This document shows, in pieces, positions 8,538-17,826 of a DNA stretch of 43,270 bases. Position 1 is the stretch's first letter; the number at the start of each line of letters is the position of its first letter. The notes under the pieces were generated by a model, which saw only the letters and a program-made list of their open reading frames with translations, ran no database searches and had not been told where the DNA came from. Position numbers and translations under genes: made by a program. Source of the stretch: Flavobacterium oncorhynchi (lineage in GTDB: Bacteria; Bacteroidota; Bacteroidia; Flavobacteriales; Flavobacteriaceae); the NCBI RefSeq assembly GCF_002217355.1, contig NZ_MUHA01000024.1, positions 1 to 43,270 of the forward strand, given 5' to 3'.

Positions 8538-10190
8538 TTAATCTTTATTTCTAATGTTAAATGATGAAGGTTTATAATCATTTTTTAAATAATTTTCTGG
8601 TATAGTGGTCATGTTACCGTCTCTTAAAGCACTATAATGCGGCGACATAATTTCGATTCCAGCTTCATTAAAAGAATCTTGAATATTTTGATGCAATGAA
8701 GAATAAATTAAAGGCTGTTTTGTAGGTTGTTTTGTATAAACGTTTATTTGATACGATACATAAAAGTCGTCTAAACTGGTCTGTAAAACAAAAGGCGGCG
8801 GTGTCTGTTCGATCATTTGTGTTTTTAGTGCAGCATCTATCAAAGCCTTATGGATATCTTTCCACGGAACATCATATCCAATGGTAACTGTTGTATGGAT
8901 TAATAATCCATTATTAACCTGTTTTGTATTTGATGAATAATTGGTTGAAGTACTTGATAAAACTGTTGAATTTGGGATTGTTATATCTTCAAATTTAGGC
9001 GTTCTAATTCTGGTAACTAAAGCTGTTTTCTCGATTACTTCACCGCTTACATCTCCTATTTTTATAAAATCACCTATTTTAAACGGACGCATATACGTAA
9101 TTACTAAACCTGCAACCATATTCGCAATTGCGTTTGAAGAACCTAATGAAAATAAAACCCCGACAAATACAGATACTCCTTTAAAAATTGGCGATTCTGA
9201 ACCAGGCAAATACGGAAAAATAATAACTACCATAAAGGCAAGCAATAGAAATCTAACAATATTAAATGTAGGCATTGCCCAATCGTTGTAGAAACCGTCA
9301 ATTTTAATATTCTCTTTTTTAATTTCTTCAAAAAAGAACTTAATCACTTTTATGGTATATCTAAAAATAACAACAATAACTATAATGGTGACTAAACTTG
9401 GCAGAAAATCAACAAACCCCATAACGGCTGATTTTGCAGGCGTAAGAATCCAACGCAGCAACGTTGTCGTGTAAGCTTCTGTAGCAGGAAAAATGCTAAA
9501 CAACAGCGGAAGTGAAAGATAAACTATTAAAACAAGAATAATACCTTTTACAAAACTATACAACTGCATTCCGAGCGCCTGTTGCTTTTGAGGCGATAAA
9601 ATTTTAATATTATTGTAATTAAAGCCTTTAAAATACTTGTCGCTGTTTTTTAGAATATAGAGTTTTACTCGGTTAAAAAGTTTACCAACAAAATATAATA
9701 TACTGCCTATAATCAAAATCAATAAGGCTGTATACCCAAGTCTTTTTGGCAGCATCGAATAATTTTCATTTTGATAAATTACTGCTTTCTTTATTAAAGA
9801 CAAATTGCGTTTTGCAATAAATTCTTGGGTTTGGTTTTCAGCTTTTGCATCGACGTCAAGAATTGACATAATAATAAAATCATCTTTATAAACTATGTCT
9901 TGAGAAATATCTGAAGGAATAATTACAAGTGAATCTGAATCAAAAAGTGAATCCTCATAAAGTTTTCTAATTTTTTCGGTAATCGCTTTCGCCCTGTTTT
10001 CGGCAGAAAAAGAACCCACTTTGTTATAAACAAAGAATAAAGTATCCTTAAAAGGATTTACTGGAAATTTTGCTTGTTTTAGTTCAACAGCAGCTTTTTT
10101 TGATACATCTAGACTATCTTTTTGAGCAAAAGCTAGAGATGAAAATAAAACAATGAAAATCGCTAAAAAACAAAGTAATTTCTTTTTCAT
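8538..10190 (-). CDS. MscS-family mechanosensitive channel protein
   Basis: Protein of 550 residues: signal peptide (1-22), a periplasmic region (to about 150), then several membrane segments (about 150-170, 210-235, 260-285, 305-330). The MscS signature follows: pore helix LFSLGSSNAIANMVAGLVITYMR (about 345-370) and beta domain PFKIGDFIKIGDVSGEV. The mixed alpha/beta cytoplasmic domain covers about 430-520. Such channels open under membrane tension and release solutes during osmotic downshock. The long N-terminal periplasmic part is as in larger MscS paralogues (YnaI/YbdG type and beyond). ATG at 10190; a 247-bp gap downstream and a 91-bp gap to the flippase gene. Confidence 0.9.
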   Translation of the reverse strand: MKKKLLCFLAIFIVLFSSLAFAQKDSLDVSKKAAVELKQAKFPVNPFKDTLFFVYNKVGSFSAENRAKAITEKIRKLYEDSLFDSDSLVIIPSDISQDIVYKDDFIIMSILDVDAKAENQTQEFIAKRNLSLIKKAVIYQNENYSMLPKRLGYTALLILIIGSILYFVGKLFNRVKLYILKNSDKYFKGFNYNNIKILSPQKQQALGMQLYSFVKGIILVLIVYLSLPLLFSIFPATEAYTTTLLRWILTPAKSAVMGFVDFLPSLVTIIVIVVIFRYTIKVIKFFFEEIKKENIKIDGFYNDWAMPTFNIVRFLLLAFMVVIIFPYLPGSESPIFKGVSVFVGVLFSLGSSNAIANMVAGLVITYMRPFKIGDFIKIGDVSGEVIEKTALVTRIRTPKFEDITIPNSTVLSSTSTNYSSNTKQVNNGLLIHTTVTIGYDVPWKDIHKALIDAALKTQMIEQTPPPFVLQTSLDDFYVSYQINVYTKQPTKQPLIYSSLHQNIQDSFNEAGIEIMSPHYSALRDGNMTTIPENYLKNDYKPSSFNIRNKD

Positions 10191-10281
10191 AAATGTTAGC
10201 TGTAATTGGTCCTTTCTAACAAATATAAAAACAAAATAGATTCAAATTTAAATTACTTTACTGTTTCGCAATAAAATCGTA

Positions 10282-11751
10282 TTAAATTTTAATTCCGATT
10301 TTTCTTAAAATGGTATCGATTACTTTATTAATATCTGGCGAAATATTAAATTTATAATTCAGATACACATATAAAATGGTTACCAAAATCGATTTCAAAG
10401 CAATACTAATCAATTGATAAAATGGAAACTCCCAGAAATAAAATAATAGAAACAACACAAAAGTTAATACCATTGATGAAATTGTCTCTTTTGTAAAAGG
10501 GTACAAATGAAGTTTCTTTACCACAAAAAGAAGTTTTGCTAAACTGTATAGAGTAATTGATAGTAAAGTTGCAAAAGCCGAACCGAATATTCCGAAAATT
10601 GGAATAAAAATCATGTTTAAAATGACAGTAAGAACAACTAACATTAAACCAAGATACAAAACCATTCGGTAGTATTTTGTATTAAAAATAATAGCATTAT
10701 TGTTTCCTAAAATCAGGTCAAAATATTTTGATAAACCAATCATAAATACAACCGAAATTCCGCCGCTGTATTCTTTAGGCACCAATTCATAAAGCTGATT
10801 GATGTTGACAAAAATACACAGCATTACAAATCCACCTACCATTTGTAAATTGATAGAAGTCTTTTTATAAAGTATATTCAATTCATCATACTTATTTTCA
10901 TGCATTAATTTTGCCGTTATCGGATAAACGATTTGATGCATCGCACGACTTGGTACAGAAATTACCAAAGCAATGTAAGTCGCCACAGAATAGAACGCAA
11001 TATTCTCAATCTGCATATATTGGTTTAGCATCATCTTATCGCCATCTAAAAGCAAATTAGCAACGCTTCCTGATAAAATAATATAAAAGGTATATATTAA
11101 TATTTCTCTTGTATTTGCTGGTATTGTAAACTGAAAAGTTGGTTTCTGAATGCTGAATGCATATAGCATAGTTATCAAGAATGCCAAAAAATACAAACCT
11201 GCTGTTGCGTACACAAAACCTTCTACGCTAAGCCAATCATAATAAACGCCTATTAATAGGAATAATGAAAATAATCGCAATCCAACTTCTTTTACAAAGT
11301 TTCCAAAAACGGAATGCATATTTACTCGCAGCCAAGCATAAAAAATTTCAAAATACGCCATACATAATCCTATAAATGGTATTAACCAGATATAACTTTT
11401 TACGATTGCATTCTTTTTTGACACGAAGAATAAAATCTCGTCATAAAAAACAAGGCCAATCAGTAAAATTGGTATTATTAACAAAAGGGGAAATAAAACA
11501 GTAAAAGATAAAAAACGAGATTTTTCCTCTTCGGTTTTATACTGCGAATAAAATTTTACTAATGTATTTTGCATTCCAATCGCAAACAAAGGCATGATAA
11601 CATTTGCGCAAGATGTCACATAATTAGTTAAACCATAAAAGGTTGCTCCTAAAAAAACAGGATATAAATAAAGTGTATTAATGGCTCCAATTCCGAAACC
11701 TATATAGGTAATAATAGTATTTTTGAAAGACTGATTTAAGACAATACCCAT
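10282..11751 (-). CDS. Polysaccharide/lipid-linked oligosaccharide flippase (Wzx-like, MOP superfamily)
   Basis: Polytopic protein of 489 residues with about 12-14 hydrophobic helices over the whole chain, the size and pattern of the MOP-superfamily polysaccharide exporters (Polysacc_synt). It starts MGIVLNQSFKNTIITYIGF, as these exporters often do. Such proteins flip undecaprenyl-linked sugar units across the inner membrane. A glycosyltransferase lies 77 bases upstream on the same strand, so both probably serve one surface glycan. The family assignment is confident, the exact substrate unknown. Confidence 0.85.
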   Translation of the reverse strand: MGIVLNQSFKNTIITYIGFGIGAINTLYLYPVFLGATFYGLTNYVTSCANVIMPLFAIGMQNTLVKFYSQYKTEEEKSRFLSFTVLFPLLLIIPILLIGLVFYDEILFFVSKKNAIVKSYIWLIPFIGLCMAYFEIFYAWLRVNMHSVFGNFVKEVGLRLFSLFLLIGVYYDWLSVEGFVYATAGLYFLAFLITMLYAFSIQKPTFQFTIPANTREILIYTFYIILSGSVANLLLDGDKMMLNQYMQIENIAFYSVATYIALVISVPSRAMHQIVYPITAKLMHENKYDELNILYKKTSINLQMVGGFVMLCIFVNINQLYELVPKEYSGGISVVFMIGLSKYFDLILGNNNAIIFNTKYYRMVLYLGLMLVVLTVILNMIFIPIFGIFGSAFATLLSITLYSLAKLLFVVKKLHLYPFTKETISSMVLTFVLFLLFYFWEFPFYQLISIALKSILVTILYVYLNYKFNISPDINKVIDTILRKIGIKI

Positions 11752-11763
11752 TTTTTTGATTGC

Positions 11764-11789
11764 AGAGTTTAGATTGTAGAGTTTAGATT
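11764..11789. repeat. Tandem 12-bp direct repeat
   Basis: AGAGTTTAGATT occurs at 11764-11775 and 11778-11789, two bases apart, in the short space between the glycosyltransferase and flippase genes. No function is evident. Confidence 0.6.
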
Positions 11790-11828
11790 TTTGATTTTCT
11801 GCTCTCTTTTAATTTTGAAATTGTTGTT

Positions 11829-13112
11829 TTAACTAATTAACTGTGCTAATTGTTTGGTAAGGTTTTTTCTTGAATATTGCTGTAAACCAACACCATAAGA
11901 TTGTAATTTTCCTTCCAAAAATTGATTATAAAAGTTCAAAATTACACTTTTTAGTTTCACTTTTTCAGAATAATCAAAAAATACTCCTGTATTAGTTTCT
12001 GTAATAATATCGGCAAAATCAGAACCTTGCGGACCAATCGCAATTATTGGTCGATTTGAGACCATGTATTCAAACAATTTTCCTGGTATAATACTTTTAG
12101 TATCCTCTGAATTTATTTCGATTAAAAGTAAAACCTGTGACTTTTTTTGATGCGCGATTGCTTCGTTATGCGAAACATATCCTAAAAGATTTAAATAATC
12201 ATTCAGTTTAAATTCTTCGATAGAATCTAAAACTTCCTGACTTACGGCACCAATTAATTTAATTTCTAAATGGTTTTTAAAATCCGGAATTTCCTGAACC
12301 AGTTCAACAAGACATTCCCATAAAAACTTTGGGTTTCTCTCTGATAAAAATGAACCAATGTGCGCAAGAGTAAACTTCGTGTCGAGTGGTTCTTTCTCTA
12401 CTTTTTCGAGATCATAACCATTTGTAATTACTGCTATTGGTTTATTGGTAATAACCTGAAATTCTGTTTTTGTAGTTTTACTCGTTACAATAATAGTGTC
12501 AGCCGTATTAAGAACTTTATGTTCTAAATTTTTATGCTTTTTTGCTGCATAATTTGACAAACGAAGTGATTTGTGATAGCCAATTGTTGTCCAAGGATCA
12601 CGAAAATCTGCAAACCATTTTACATTTAGCTTTTCTTTTAATTCTAAACCAATTAAATGCAAACTATGTGGCGGTCCAGAAGTTACGATCGTATCAATAT
12701 TATTTTCTTTAATATATTTTTCAAGATAAGAAACCGAAGGTTTTACCCAAAAAACACGCGCGTCTGGAATAAAAAGATTACCACGAACCCAAAGAAAAGT
12801 CTTGTCTAAAAATGTCTGCTTTTTTTTATGCGGAAAAATTCCCGAGCTTATCTTCTTCGTTTTATTTTTCGAAAAAATAGAAGCCAATTGATAAGGCTCC
12901 CAAATTTTATTTTTTAGTACAATTACTTTGTCAGATATTTCACTTACCAAACCTTCATCTACAATTGGATAAGTTGGATTCTCTGGAACATAAACAATAG
13001 GTTGAACATCAAATTCTGGAAGATACTTTACAAATTTCAACCAACGTTGTACTCCCGGTCCTCCTGCTGGTGGAAAATAGTACGTGATAATTAAGAGCTT
13101 CTTTTGTTCCAA
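11829..13112 (-). CDS. Glycosyltransferase, GT-B fold (family 4-like)
   Basis: Enzyme of 427 residues with the two Rossmann domains of GT-B transferases. The N-terminal acceptor domain begins KLLIITYYFPPAGGPGVQRW (5-24), the typical GT4 start. The C-terminal donor-sugar domain (about 235-400) has the AHIGSFLSERNPKFLWE strand-turn and the conserved PGKLFEYMVSNRPIIAIGP (about 345-363), where a Glu contacts the nucleotide sugar. It should be a peripheral inner-membrane enzyme adding a sugar to a surface glycan. The start codon is TTG at 13112; no in-frame ATG exists between the upstream stop and the conserved N-terminus. It precedes the flippase by 77 bases, probably in one operon. Confidence 0.9.
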   Translation of the reverse strand: MEQKKLLIITYYFPPAGGPGVQRWLKFVKYLPEFDVQPIVYVPENPTYPIVDEGLVSEISDKVIVLKNKIWEPYQLASIFSKNKTKKISSGIFPHKKKQTFLDKTFLWVRGNLFIPDARVFWVKPSVSYLEKYIKENNIDTIVTSGPPHSLHLIGLELKEKLNVKWFADFRDPWTTIGYHKSLRLSNYAAKKHKNLEHKVLNTADTIIVTSKTTKTEFQVITNKPIAVITNGYDLEKVEKEPLDTKFTLAHIGSFLSERNPKFLWECLVELVQEIPDFKNHLEIKLIGAVSQEVLDSIEEFKLNDYLNLLGYVSHNEAIAHQKKSQVLLLIEINSEDTKSIIPGKLFEYMVSNRPIIAIGPQGSDFADIITETNTGVFFDYSEKVKLKSVILNFYNQFLEGKLQSYGVGLQQYSRKNLTKQLAQLIS

Positions 13113-13185
13113 GGAAAATTGTTTATTGTTTAAAAGTGTAAATATTTAGGCGTTATTAAGACATAACAATCATTTTAAGAGATTT

Positions 13186-13659
13186 TTACTCTAAATCGTC
13201 TATATCATTGTTTGTTTTTCCTAACTCTTCAATATCTATAAGATCTTTAGGTCTATTTGATGCTTTTTTAGCAATTATTAAACTATCGTAATCAATAAAA
13301 TAAACTGGAGTTTCTCCTATCATTACAATTGTAGCATCATTTAATAATGAAGAAAAAGTTTTATCTTCTAATCCTTTTACAGCGGTCATAATATCTAATC
13401 TCAAACCGTAATTTAAACTAAAATCAGTCCAGCCAGGAATAAACTGCATCGTTTCAATAGTTTCAAAATCTCCTAAGTTAATTGACTTTAGAGCTTTTCT
13501 TAAATTAATTCGATTTTCAATAGTATCTTCTAAATAAATATCAATATCACCAGTACTTCTGTTATAGCCATAAATGTTTACAGCAAATCCTCCAATAGTT
13601 ATATATTTAACTTTGTTTTCAAAAAAACTATTCCAGATAGCGATTATTTGCTCATTCAT
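13186..13659 (-). CDS. Nucleotidyltransferase-fold protein (MNT-like), second gene of a two-gene cassette
   Basis: Protein of 157 residues with a minimal nucleotidyltransferase core. The glycine-rich helix GGFAVNIYGYNRSTGDIDIYL (23-43) carries the metal-binding Asp38 and Asp40, with a third acidic residue in LRLDIM (Asp89). The tail SLIIAKKASNRPKDLIDIEEL matches the KxxAxRxKDxxDIxEL pattern of AbiEii/DUF6036-type nucleotidyltransferases. Such proteins act on nucleotides or RNA, and several are toxins or antitoxins. It overlaps the 55-codon gene before it by four bases (ATGA), indicating translational coupling. The cassette sits between envelope genes on the same strand. A toxin-antitoxin or defence role is inference only. 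Confidence 0.8.
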   Translation of the reverse strand: MNEQIIAIWNSFFENKVKYITIGGFAVNIYGYNRSTGDIDIYLEDTIENRINLRKALKSINLGDFETIETMQFIPGWTDFSLNYGLRLDIMTAVKGLEDKTFSSLLNDATIVMIGETPVYFIDYDSLIIAKKASNRPKDLIDIEELGKTNNDIDDLE

Positions 13660-13823
13660 CGTTTTTTAGATTGAATTACTTTGGCTGTTCTCAAAGTGTA
13701 AGACACTTCGATAAGAACCATCAATCTCTCTAATCTTTGCAAGTAAGAAAGGGATCTAATTTCTGCTATCCTATTAGCTTCTAACTCTTTTGGAGTACCA
13801 AAACTTAACACACTTTTTTTCAT
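13656..13823 (-). CDS. Small protein (55 aa) coupled to the nucleotidyltransferase
   Basis: ORF of 55 codons starting with an ATG at 13823 (MKKSVLSFGTPKELEANR) and ending in TGA, which overlaps the ATG of the nucleotidyltransferase gene as ATGA. The middle, AEIRSLSYLQRLERLMVLIE, should form amphipathic helices. The pattern of an acidic patch, then S/T-x-x-x-RLE-x-x-x-x-L, recurs in small proteins that I recall being encoded just before DUF6036-like nucleotidyltransferases in other bacteria. It is too short for a HEPN domain. It is probably the cognate partner (antitoxin, adaptor or substrate) of the downstream protein. The four-base overlap is the main evidence that it is real. Confidence 0.75.
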   Translation of the reverse strand: MKKSVLSFGTPKELEANRIAEIRSLSYLQRLERLMVLIEVSYTLRTAKVIQSKKR

Positions 13824-13896
13824 TATTTAGTTTTTAAAACACGTTAGTAAAGGTACTAAATCATATGAAAACCAAATTTAAAAACAAACAAGAGTT

Positions 13897-16344
13897 TTAG
13901 TTTTCTGTTTTCTTACTTTTTCTTTCAAAATAAATCCCGCCAATTAAAAGCAACACCATTCCTATTGAACTAGCCAAGTTAATGACTCCTCCTGTTTTTA
14001 CAACCTGAGGTTCAAACTTAAACTCAATAGTATGTTTTCCTGCAGGAACTTCCATAGCTCTTAAAACATAATCAACAGGAAAATGATCTGTTAATTGACC
14101 GTCAACATAAGCATTCCATCCATTTTTATAATACATTTCAGAAAAAACAGCCAAAGCATCGCCTTTACTGTCTGATTGGTATTTAATATAGTTTGGTTTA
14201 TATTTTACCACTTTAATTGTTCCAGTTGTATCCCATTGTTTTTTCAATCGGGCATTTCTAAATTTACCTTCATGTTCACGTACATTGAATACTGCAACTT
14301 TTTTAGTATCGATATAATTCAAAGCTTTCATTACATCGTCTGGTTTATTAACCAATTTTACTGAACTTACAAACCAAGCATTTCCATTTGCATCAGGGTT
14401 TTGCGTTGGAATATCTTTACCCTCTTTATCGGTTTGAATAACATACTTAACATTTAACATATTAAGTATTTCCAAATTCATGTTTTTATTTTTATTCGCA
14501 ATTTGGTAATCAAATAACTGTTGTATTCTTCTTGGTTTTGCAGCATGATAACCACCAATAGAATGATGAAAATAAGAAGCTCTTGCACTTGACATATTTC
14601 CGCTCATTTCAAAAACTCTATAATGTGTAGTATCCTTTAATATTTCAACATCTGAAGGTGTTTCTTGAAATGGAGCAGCAATTTGAACAGGGCTCACAAA
14701 ATCTTTAGCCGAAACATATTTTTTATCCACAAAAAACAAATCAAAAATCATCAGCACAGCAACAATTATTAAAGCTGCAGTCTGAGAAAATTTATTTTTA
14801 ATAAATAACCATAAAACTCCAAAAGTTACAATTATAAAAAATCCAGATCGAAGTAAATCTGCAGAATACAATGACATTCTATCTTCCTTCAAAGCATCAA
14901 CAAAGGCTGGTCCGTAACTTTCTAAAAAGTATTGATCATTCATTCCTGTAAAGTGAAAAGAACTTTTTGCAATTACTAAAATAGCAATGATTCCTAATCC
15001 AAAAACGCCTGTCTGAATTAAAGCTTTTTGCTGTAGTTTTGGTTCTTCTTTAGCTTTAAAGAACGATTGTAATCCCATTACTGCAAGTACAGGGAAACAT
15101 AATTCTAAAATTACTTGAATAGAAGATACTGCTCTAAACTTATCATACATCGGAACATAATCTATAAAAAAGTCGGTCAGAAAAGAAACGTTTTTTCCCC
15201 ATGAAAGAACTAATGAAACCAATGCTCCTGAAAGAAATACGTATTTTATTTTTCTATCATCAATAAACAATGCTAAAACTGCCAAGAAAAAAACAACAAC
15301 TCCAATATAAGCTGGTGCGGCAACAATAGGCTGGTCGCCCCAATATGTAGGCATTCCCGATACAAAATCTTCAGCTTGACTTGCCGGCACACCCTGCTCT
15401 ATCATAAACGAATACATACGACTGTCAATACCAACATTTTCATGGTTTGAACCTCCAAAAAGTCTCGGCGCAATTAAATTAAAACTTTCTGCGATTCCGT
15501 AACTATATTCGGTAATATATTCTCTACTTAAAGCATTTTCGTTTGTTTTTTTAGTTCCGTCAGGATTAAAAGTTAATTCGCTGTTACTACGAGTACTAAA
15601 TTTAGCATATTCGCTGGTAGCCATTAAATTAGCTGCATTAGCACCAATAGCAAAAATTCCAGCTACAGCCAGCGTACCTATTGCAATTAAAAGTGGTTTG
15701 TATTCTTTATTCTTTATAAAAGTAAAAGCAAAATAACCCGAAAGTATCAATAAGAAAATCAATAAATAATAGGTCATTTGAAAGTGATTCGCATTAACTT
15801 CTAATGCAACCGCAAACATGGTGAGCAGACCTCCCCAAATATACTTTTTTTGAAAAACGAGTATAAATCCAGCAATAACAAGAGGCATATATGCAATTGC
15901 ATGCGCTTTTGCATTATGACCAACTCCAAGAATTATAATTAAATAGGTCGAAAAACCAAAGGCAAGTGCGCCGATAAAGGCTTTTAATGGATCTGTTTTT
16001 AAAACCAATAACAAACCATAAAACCCTAAAAAATATAGAAAAAGATAATCTGCAGGACGTGGTAAAAAACGCAAAAGATCGTCAATTTTACCAATAAAAT
16101 CATTAGGATAATTTGCTCCTAACTGATAAGTAGGCATTCCGCCAAAAGCAGAGTTTGTCCAATAAGGTTCCGTGTGTTCAGCAGCCCTGAAATCATTCTG
16201 CTCTTTTGCCATTCCGGTATATTGAGCAATATCTGACTGAAAAATCTGTTTTCCTTGCAGAACAGGATAAAAATAAATTAATGATACAAGAATAAAACCC
16301 AGAATTACAAGGGCATGCGGATAGAACTTATTTACTATTTTCAA
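13897..16344 (-). CDS. YfhO-family polytopic membrane protein
   Basis: Large membrane protein of 815 residues of the YfhO family, related in topology to GT-C glycosyltransferases. An N-terminal helix (about 10-30) is followed by a loop with QIFQSDIAQYTGMAKEQNDF and TEPYWTNSAFGGMPTYQ, typical of the family's first extracytoplasmic loop. About 12 more helices follow to residue 540, then an extracytoplasmic domain (about 560-780) and a last helix near 785-805. In Gram-positive bacteria YfhO is linked to glycosylation of lipoteichoic acid; in Bacteroidetes the role is unproven. The start is TTG at 16344; no ATG is available in frame nearby. It lies in a block of surface-glycan genes. Confidence 0.88.
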   Translation of the reverse strand: MKIVNKFYPHALVILGFILVSLIYFYPVLQGKQIFQSDIAQYTGMAKEQNDFRAAEHTEPYWTNSAFGGMPTYQLGANYPNDFIGKIDDLLRFLPRPADYLFLYFLGFYGLLLVLKTDPLKAFIGALAFGFSTYLIIILGVGHNAKAHAIAYMPLVIAGFILVFQKKYIWGGLLTMFAVALEVNANHFQMTYYLLIFLLILSGYFAFTFIKNKEYKPLLIAIGTLAVAGIFAIGANAANLMATSEYAKFSTRSNSELTFNPDGTKKTNENALSREYITEYSYGIAESFNLIAPRLFGGSNHENVGIDSRMYSFMIEQGVPASQAEDFVSGMPTYWGDQPIVAAPAYIGVVVFFLAVLALFIDDRKIKYVFLSGALVSLVLSWGKNVSFLTDFFIDYVPMYDKFRAVSSIQVILELCFPVLAVMGLQSFFKAKEEPKLQQKALIQTGVFGLGIIAILVIAKSSFHFTGMNDQYFLESYGPAFVDALKEDRMSLYSADLLRSGFFIIVTFGVLWLFIKNKFSQTAALIIVAVLMIFDLFFVDKKYVSAKDFVSPVQIAAPFQETPSDVEILKDTTHYRVFEMSGNMSSARASYFHHSIGGYHAAKPRRIQQLFDYQIANKNKNMNLEILNMLNVKYVIQTDKEGKDIPTQNPDANGNAWFVSSVKLVNKPDDVMKALNYIDTKKVAVFNVREHEGKFRNARLKKQWDTTGTIKVVKYKPNYIKYQSDSKGDALAVFSEMYYKNGWNAYVDGQLTDHFPVDYVLRAMEVPAGKHTIEFKFEPQVVKTGGVINLASSIGMVLLLIGGIYFERKSKKTEN

Positions 16345-16393
16345 TTTTGGCAGGTTTGGTTAAATGATGAATCCTATTTTTTAGGATACAAAC

Positions 16394-16681
16394 TTAATCT
16401 ATTTCTTCGTAATCAACATAGTCCCCAACCTTTTTGGTTTCGCGAGGATTTTTTGCATTAGCGGTATCGATGATTATCTCATCTTTTGTAGTGTTACGAG
16501 TTTGCTGCCAAGAATTATCTTGACTATATTGTTGTTGTCTCTGAAAATTTTCTCCTGCTTTTTCAACTGCTTTTTTTACCAATACTGGCAAAAAGATTCT
16601 AGCTAAAAATTTAAAAATATAATAAAATGCTATTATATAACATATAGCTTTTATTAAACCTGAAAAAGATGCTTCTTGCAT
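16394..16681 (-). CDS. DUF4834-family small membrane protein
   Basis: Protein of 95 residues with one hydrophobic segment (about 10-32, ICYIIAFYYIFKFLARIFLP). A short basic/coiled part (VKKAVEKAGENFQRQQQ) and a charged tail ending KKVGDYVDYEEID follow. This is the layout of the Bacteroidetes DUF4834 proteins, which I recognise by the LARIFLPVLVKK...GENFQRQQQ pattern and the VGDYVDYEE end. The function is unknown. ATG at 16681; 49 bases separate its stop from the YfhO start on the same strand, so it may be the first gene of that unit. Confidence 0.8.
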   Translation of the reverse strand: MQEASFSGLIKAICYIIAFYYIFKFLARIFLPVLVKKAVEKAGENFQRQQQYSQDNSWQQTRNTTKDEIIIDTANAKNPRETKKVGDYVDYEEID

Positions 16682-16805
16682 AATTGTATAATTTTTGTCA
16701 AAATTAATAAATCCATTGTTTAAAATTAAAATATCAATCTTAAATAAATAATAAAATATAGTACATTTGAAATGCGTTATAGCTTTTTAATCAAAAAATA
16801 CATTT

Positions 16806-17774
16806 ATGTTGAAAATTAAAAACTTACTTTCTACATCTCTTCTTTTAATACCACAATTTTTCTTTGCTCAATATACTGATGTAATAAACTCAAACAGACC
16901 TGGCGAAACTATGTCTGCTTATTCAGTTGGAAAATCTGTTATTCAAGCAGAAATTGGCGTTTATGGTATTAAAGAAAAACATGATTTACTAGACTACGAC
17001 GCGAGTGGTTTTGGTACGGATTTTACAATAAGATATGGTGCTTTTTTAGAACAGTTAGAATTTATTGTTGATTTGCAATATCAAATGGAAAACTTTGATA
17101 CTCCATACACCAGCTACAAAAAAAACAATTTCAGACAAACTGTTTTAGGGGCTAAATACTTAATTTACGATCCTTACAAAAATTATAAAGACGAAGTAAA
17201 CATCTACAGCTATAAAGCCAATCGCAGTTTTAAATGGCGTGAGCTAATTCCGGCAGTTTCAATATTTGCAGGAGCAAATTTTGTTGGTGCGGACAATCCT
17301 TATTATTTCTCTCGTGATGGCGAGATTTCTCCAAAAGTTACCTTGGTTACACAAAACTTATTTGGAGGCGGAAGATGGGTTTTTGTAACCAATATTATTG
17401 CTGATTATATTGGCACTGATTATCCAAGTTATGGTTACGTATTAACTTTAACACACGGATTTAATGCAAAATGGTCTGGGTTTGTTGAAAATCAAGGATA
17501 TAAAAGTGATTTCTACAGTGATGCAATCGTTCGCGGCGGCGCAGCTTATCTTTTATCGCCAAATATGCAGATAGACGCTTCGATAAGTACAAATTTTAAA
17601 AATACTCCATCTGTTTTATATGGCGGTGTTGGTTTTTCTTGGCGTTACGACGGATGGTATAAAGAAAAACAAATCGAGCTAAAAAATAATGAAAGGGCTA
17701 AAAAGAATCCTGAAAATGAAAAAGAAATAGATTATCAGGCAAGAGAAAGAAAACGCAAGGCTAAGTACGAATAA
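16806..17774 (+). CDS. Outer-membrane transporter-like protein (Phenol_MetA_deg type)
   Basis: Protein of 322 residues with a signal peptide (about 1-22, ending FFFAQ). A beta-strand-rich body has alternating aromatic residues, consistent with an outer-membrane barrel. The N-terminus of the mature part, YTDVINSNRPGETMSAYSVGKSVIQAEIGVYG, is typical of proteins annotated as transporter or MetA-pathway phenol degradation family in Bacteroidetes. The C-terminus adds a charged tail (about 285-322) beyond the barrel. The substrate is unknown. The next gene starts 52 bases downstream on the same strand. Confidence 0.7.
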   Translation: MLKIKNLLSTSLLLIPQFFFAQYTDVINSNRPGETMSAYSVGKSVIQAEIGVYGIKEKHDLLDYDASGFGTDFTIRYGAFLEQLEFIVDLQYQMENFDTPYTSYKKNNFRQTVLGAKYLIYDPYKNYKDEVNIYSYKANRSFKWRELIPAVSIFAGANFVGADNPYYFSRDGEISPKVTLVTQNLFGGGRWVFVTNIIADYIGTDYPSYGYVLTLTHGFNAKWSGFVENQGYKSDFYSDAIVRGGAAYLLSPNMQIDASISTNFKNTPSVLYGGVGFSWRYDGWYKEKQIELKNNERAKKNPENEKEIDYQARERKRKAKYE

Positions 17775-17826
17775 ATTTTAATAACCAAACTCTCTGAGCT
17801 AAGAGAATTTTTATAATACCACCTTA

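Noticed and set aside
13656..13823. Small partner of the nucleotidyltransferase as a HEPN toxin
   Set aside because: HEPN domains are about twice this length and carry an RxxxxH motif, which is not present.
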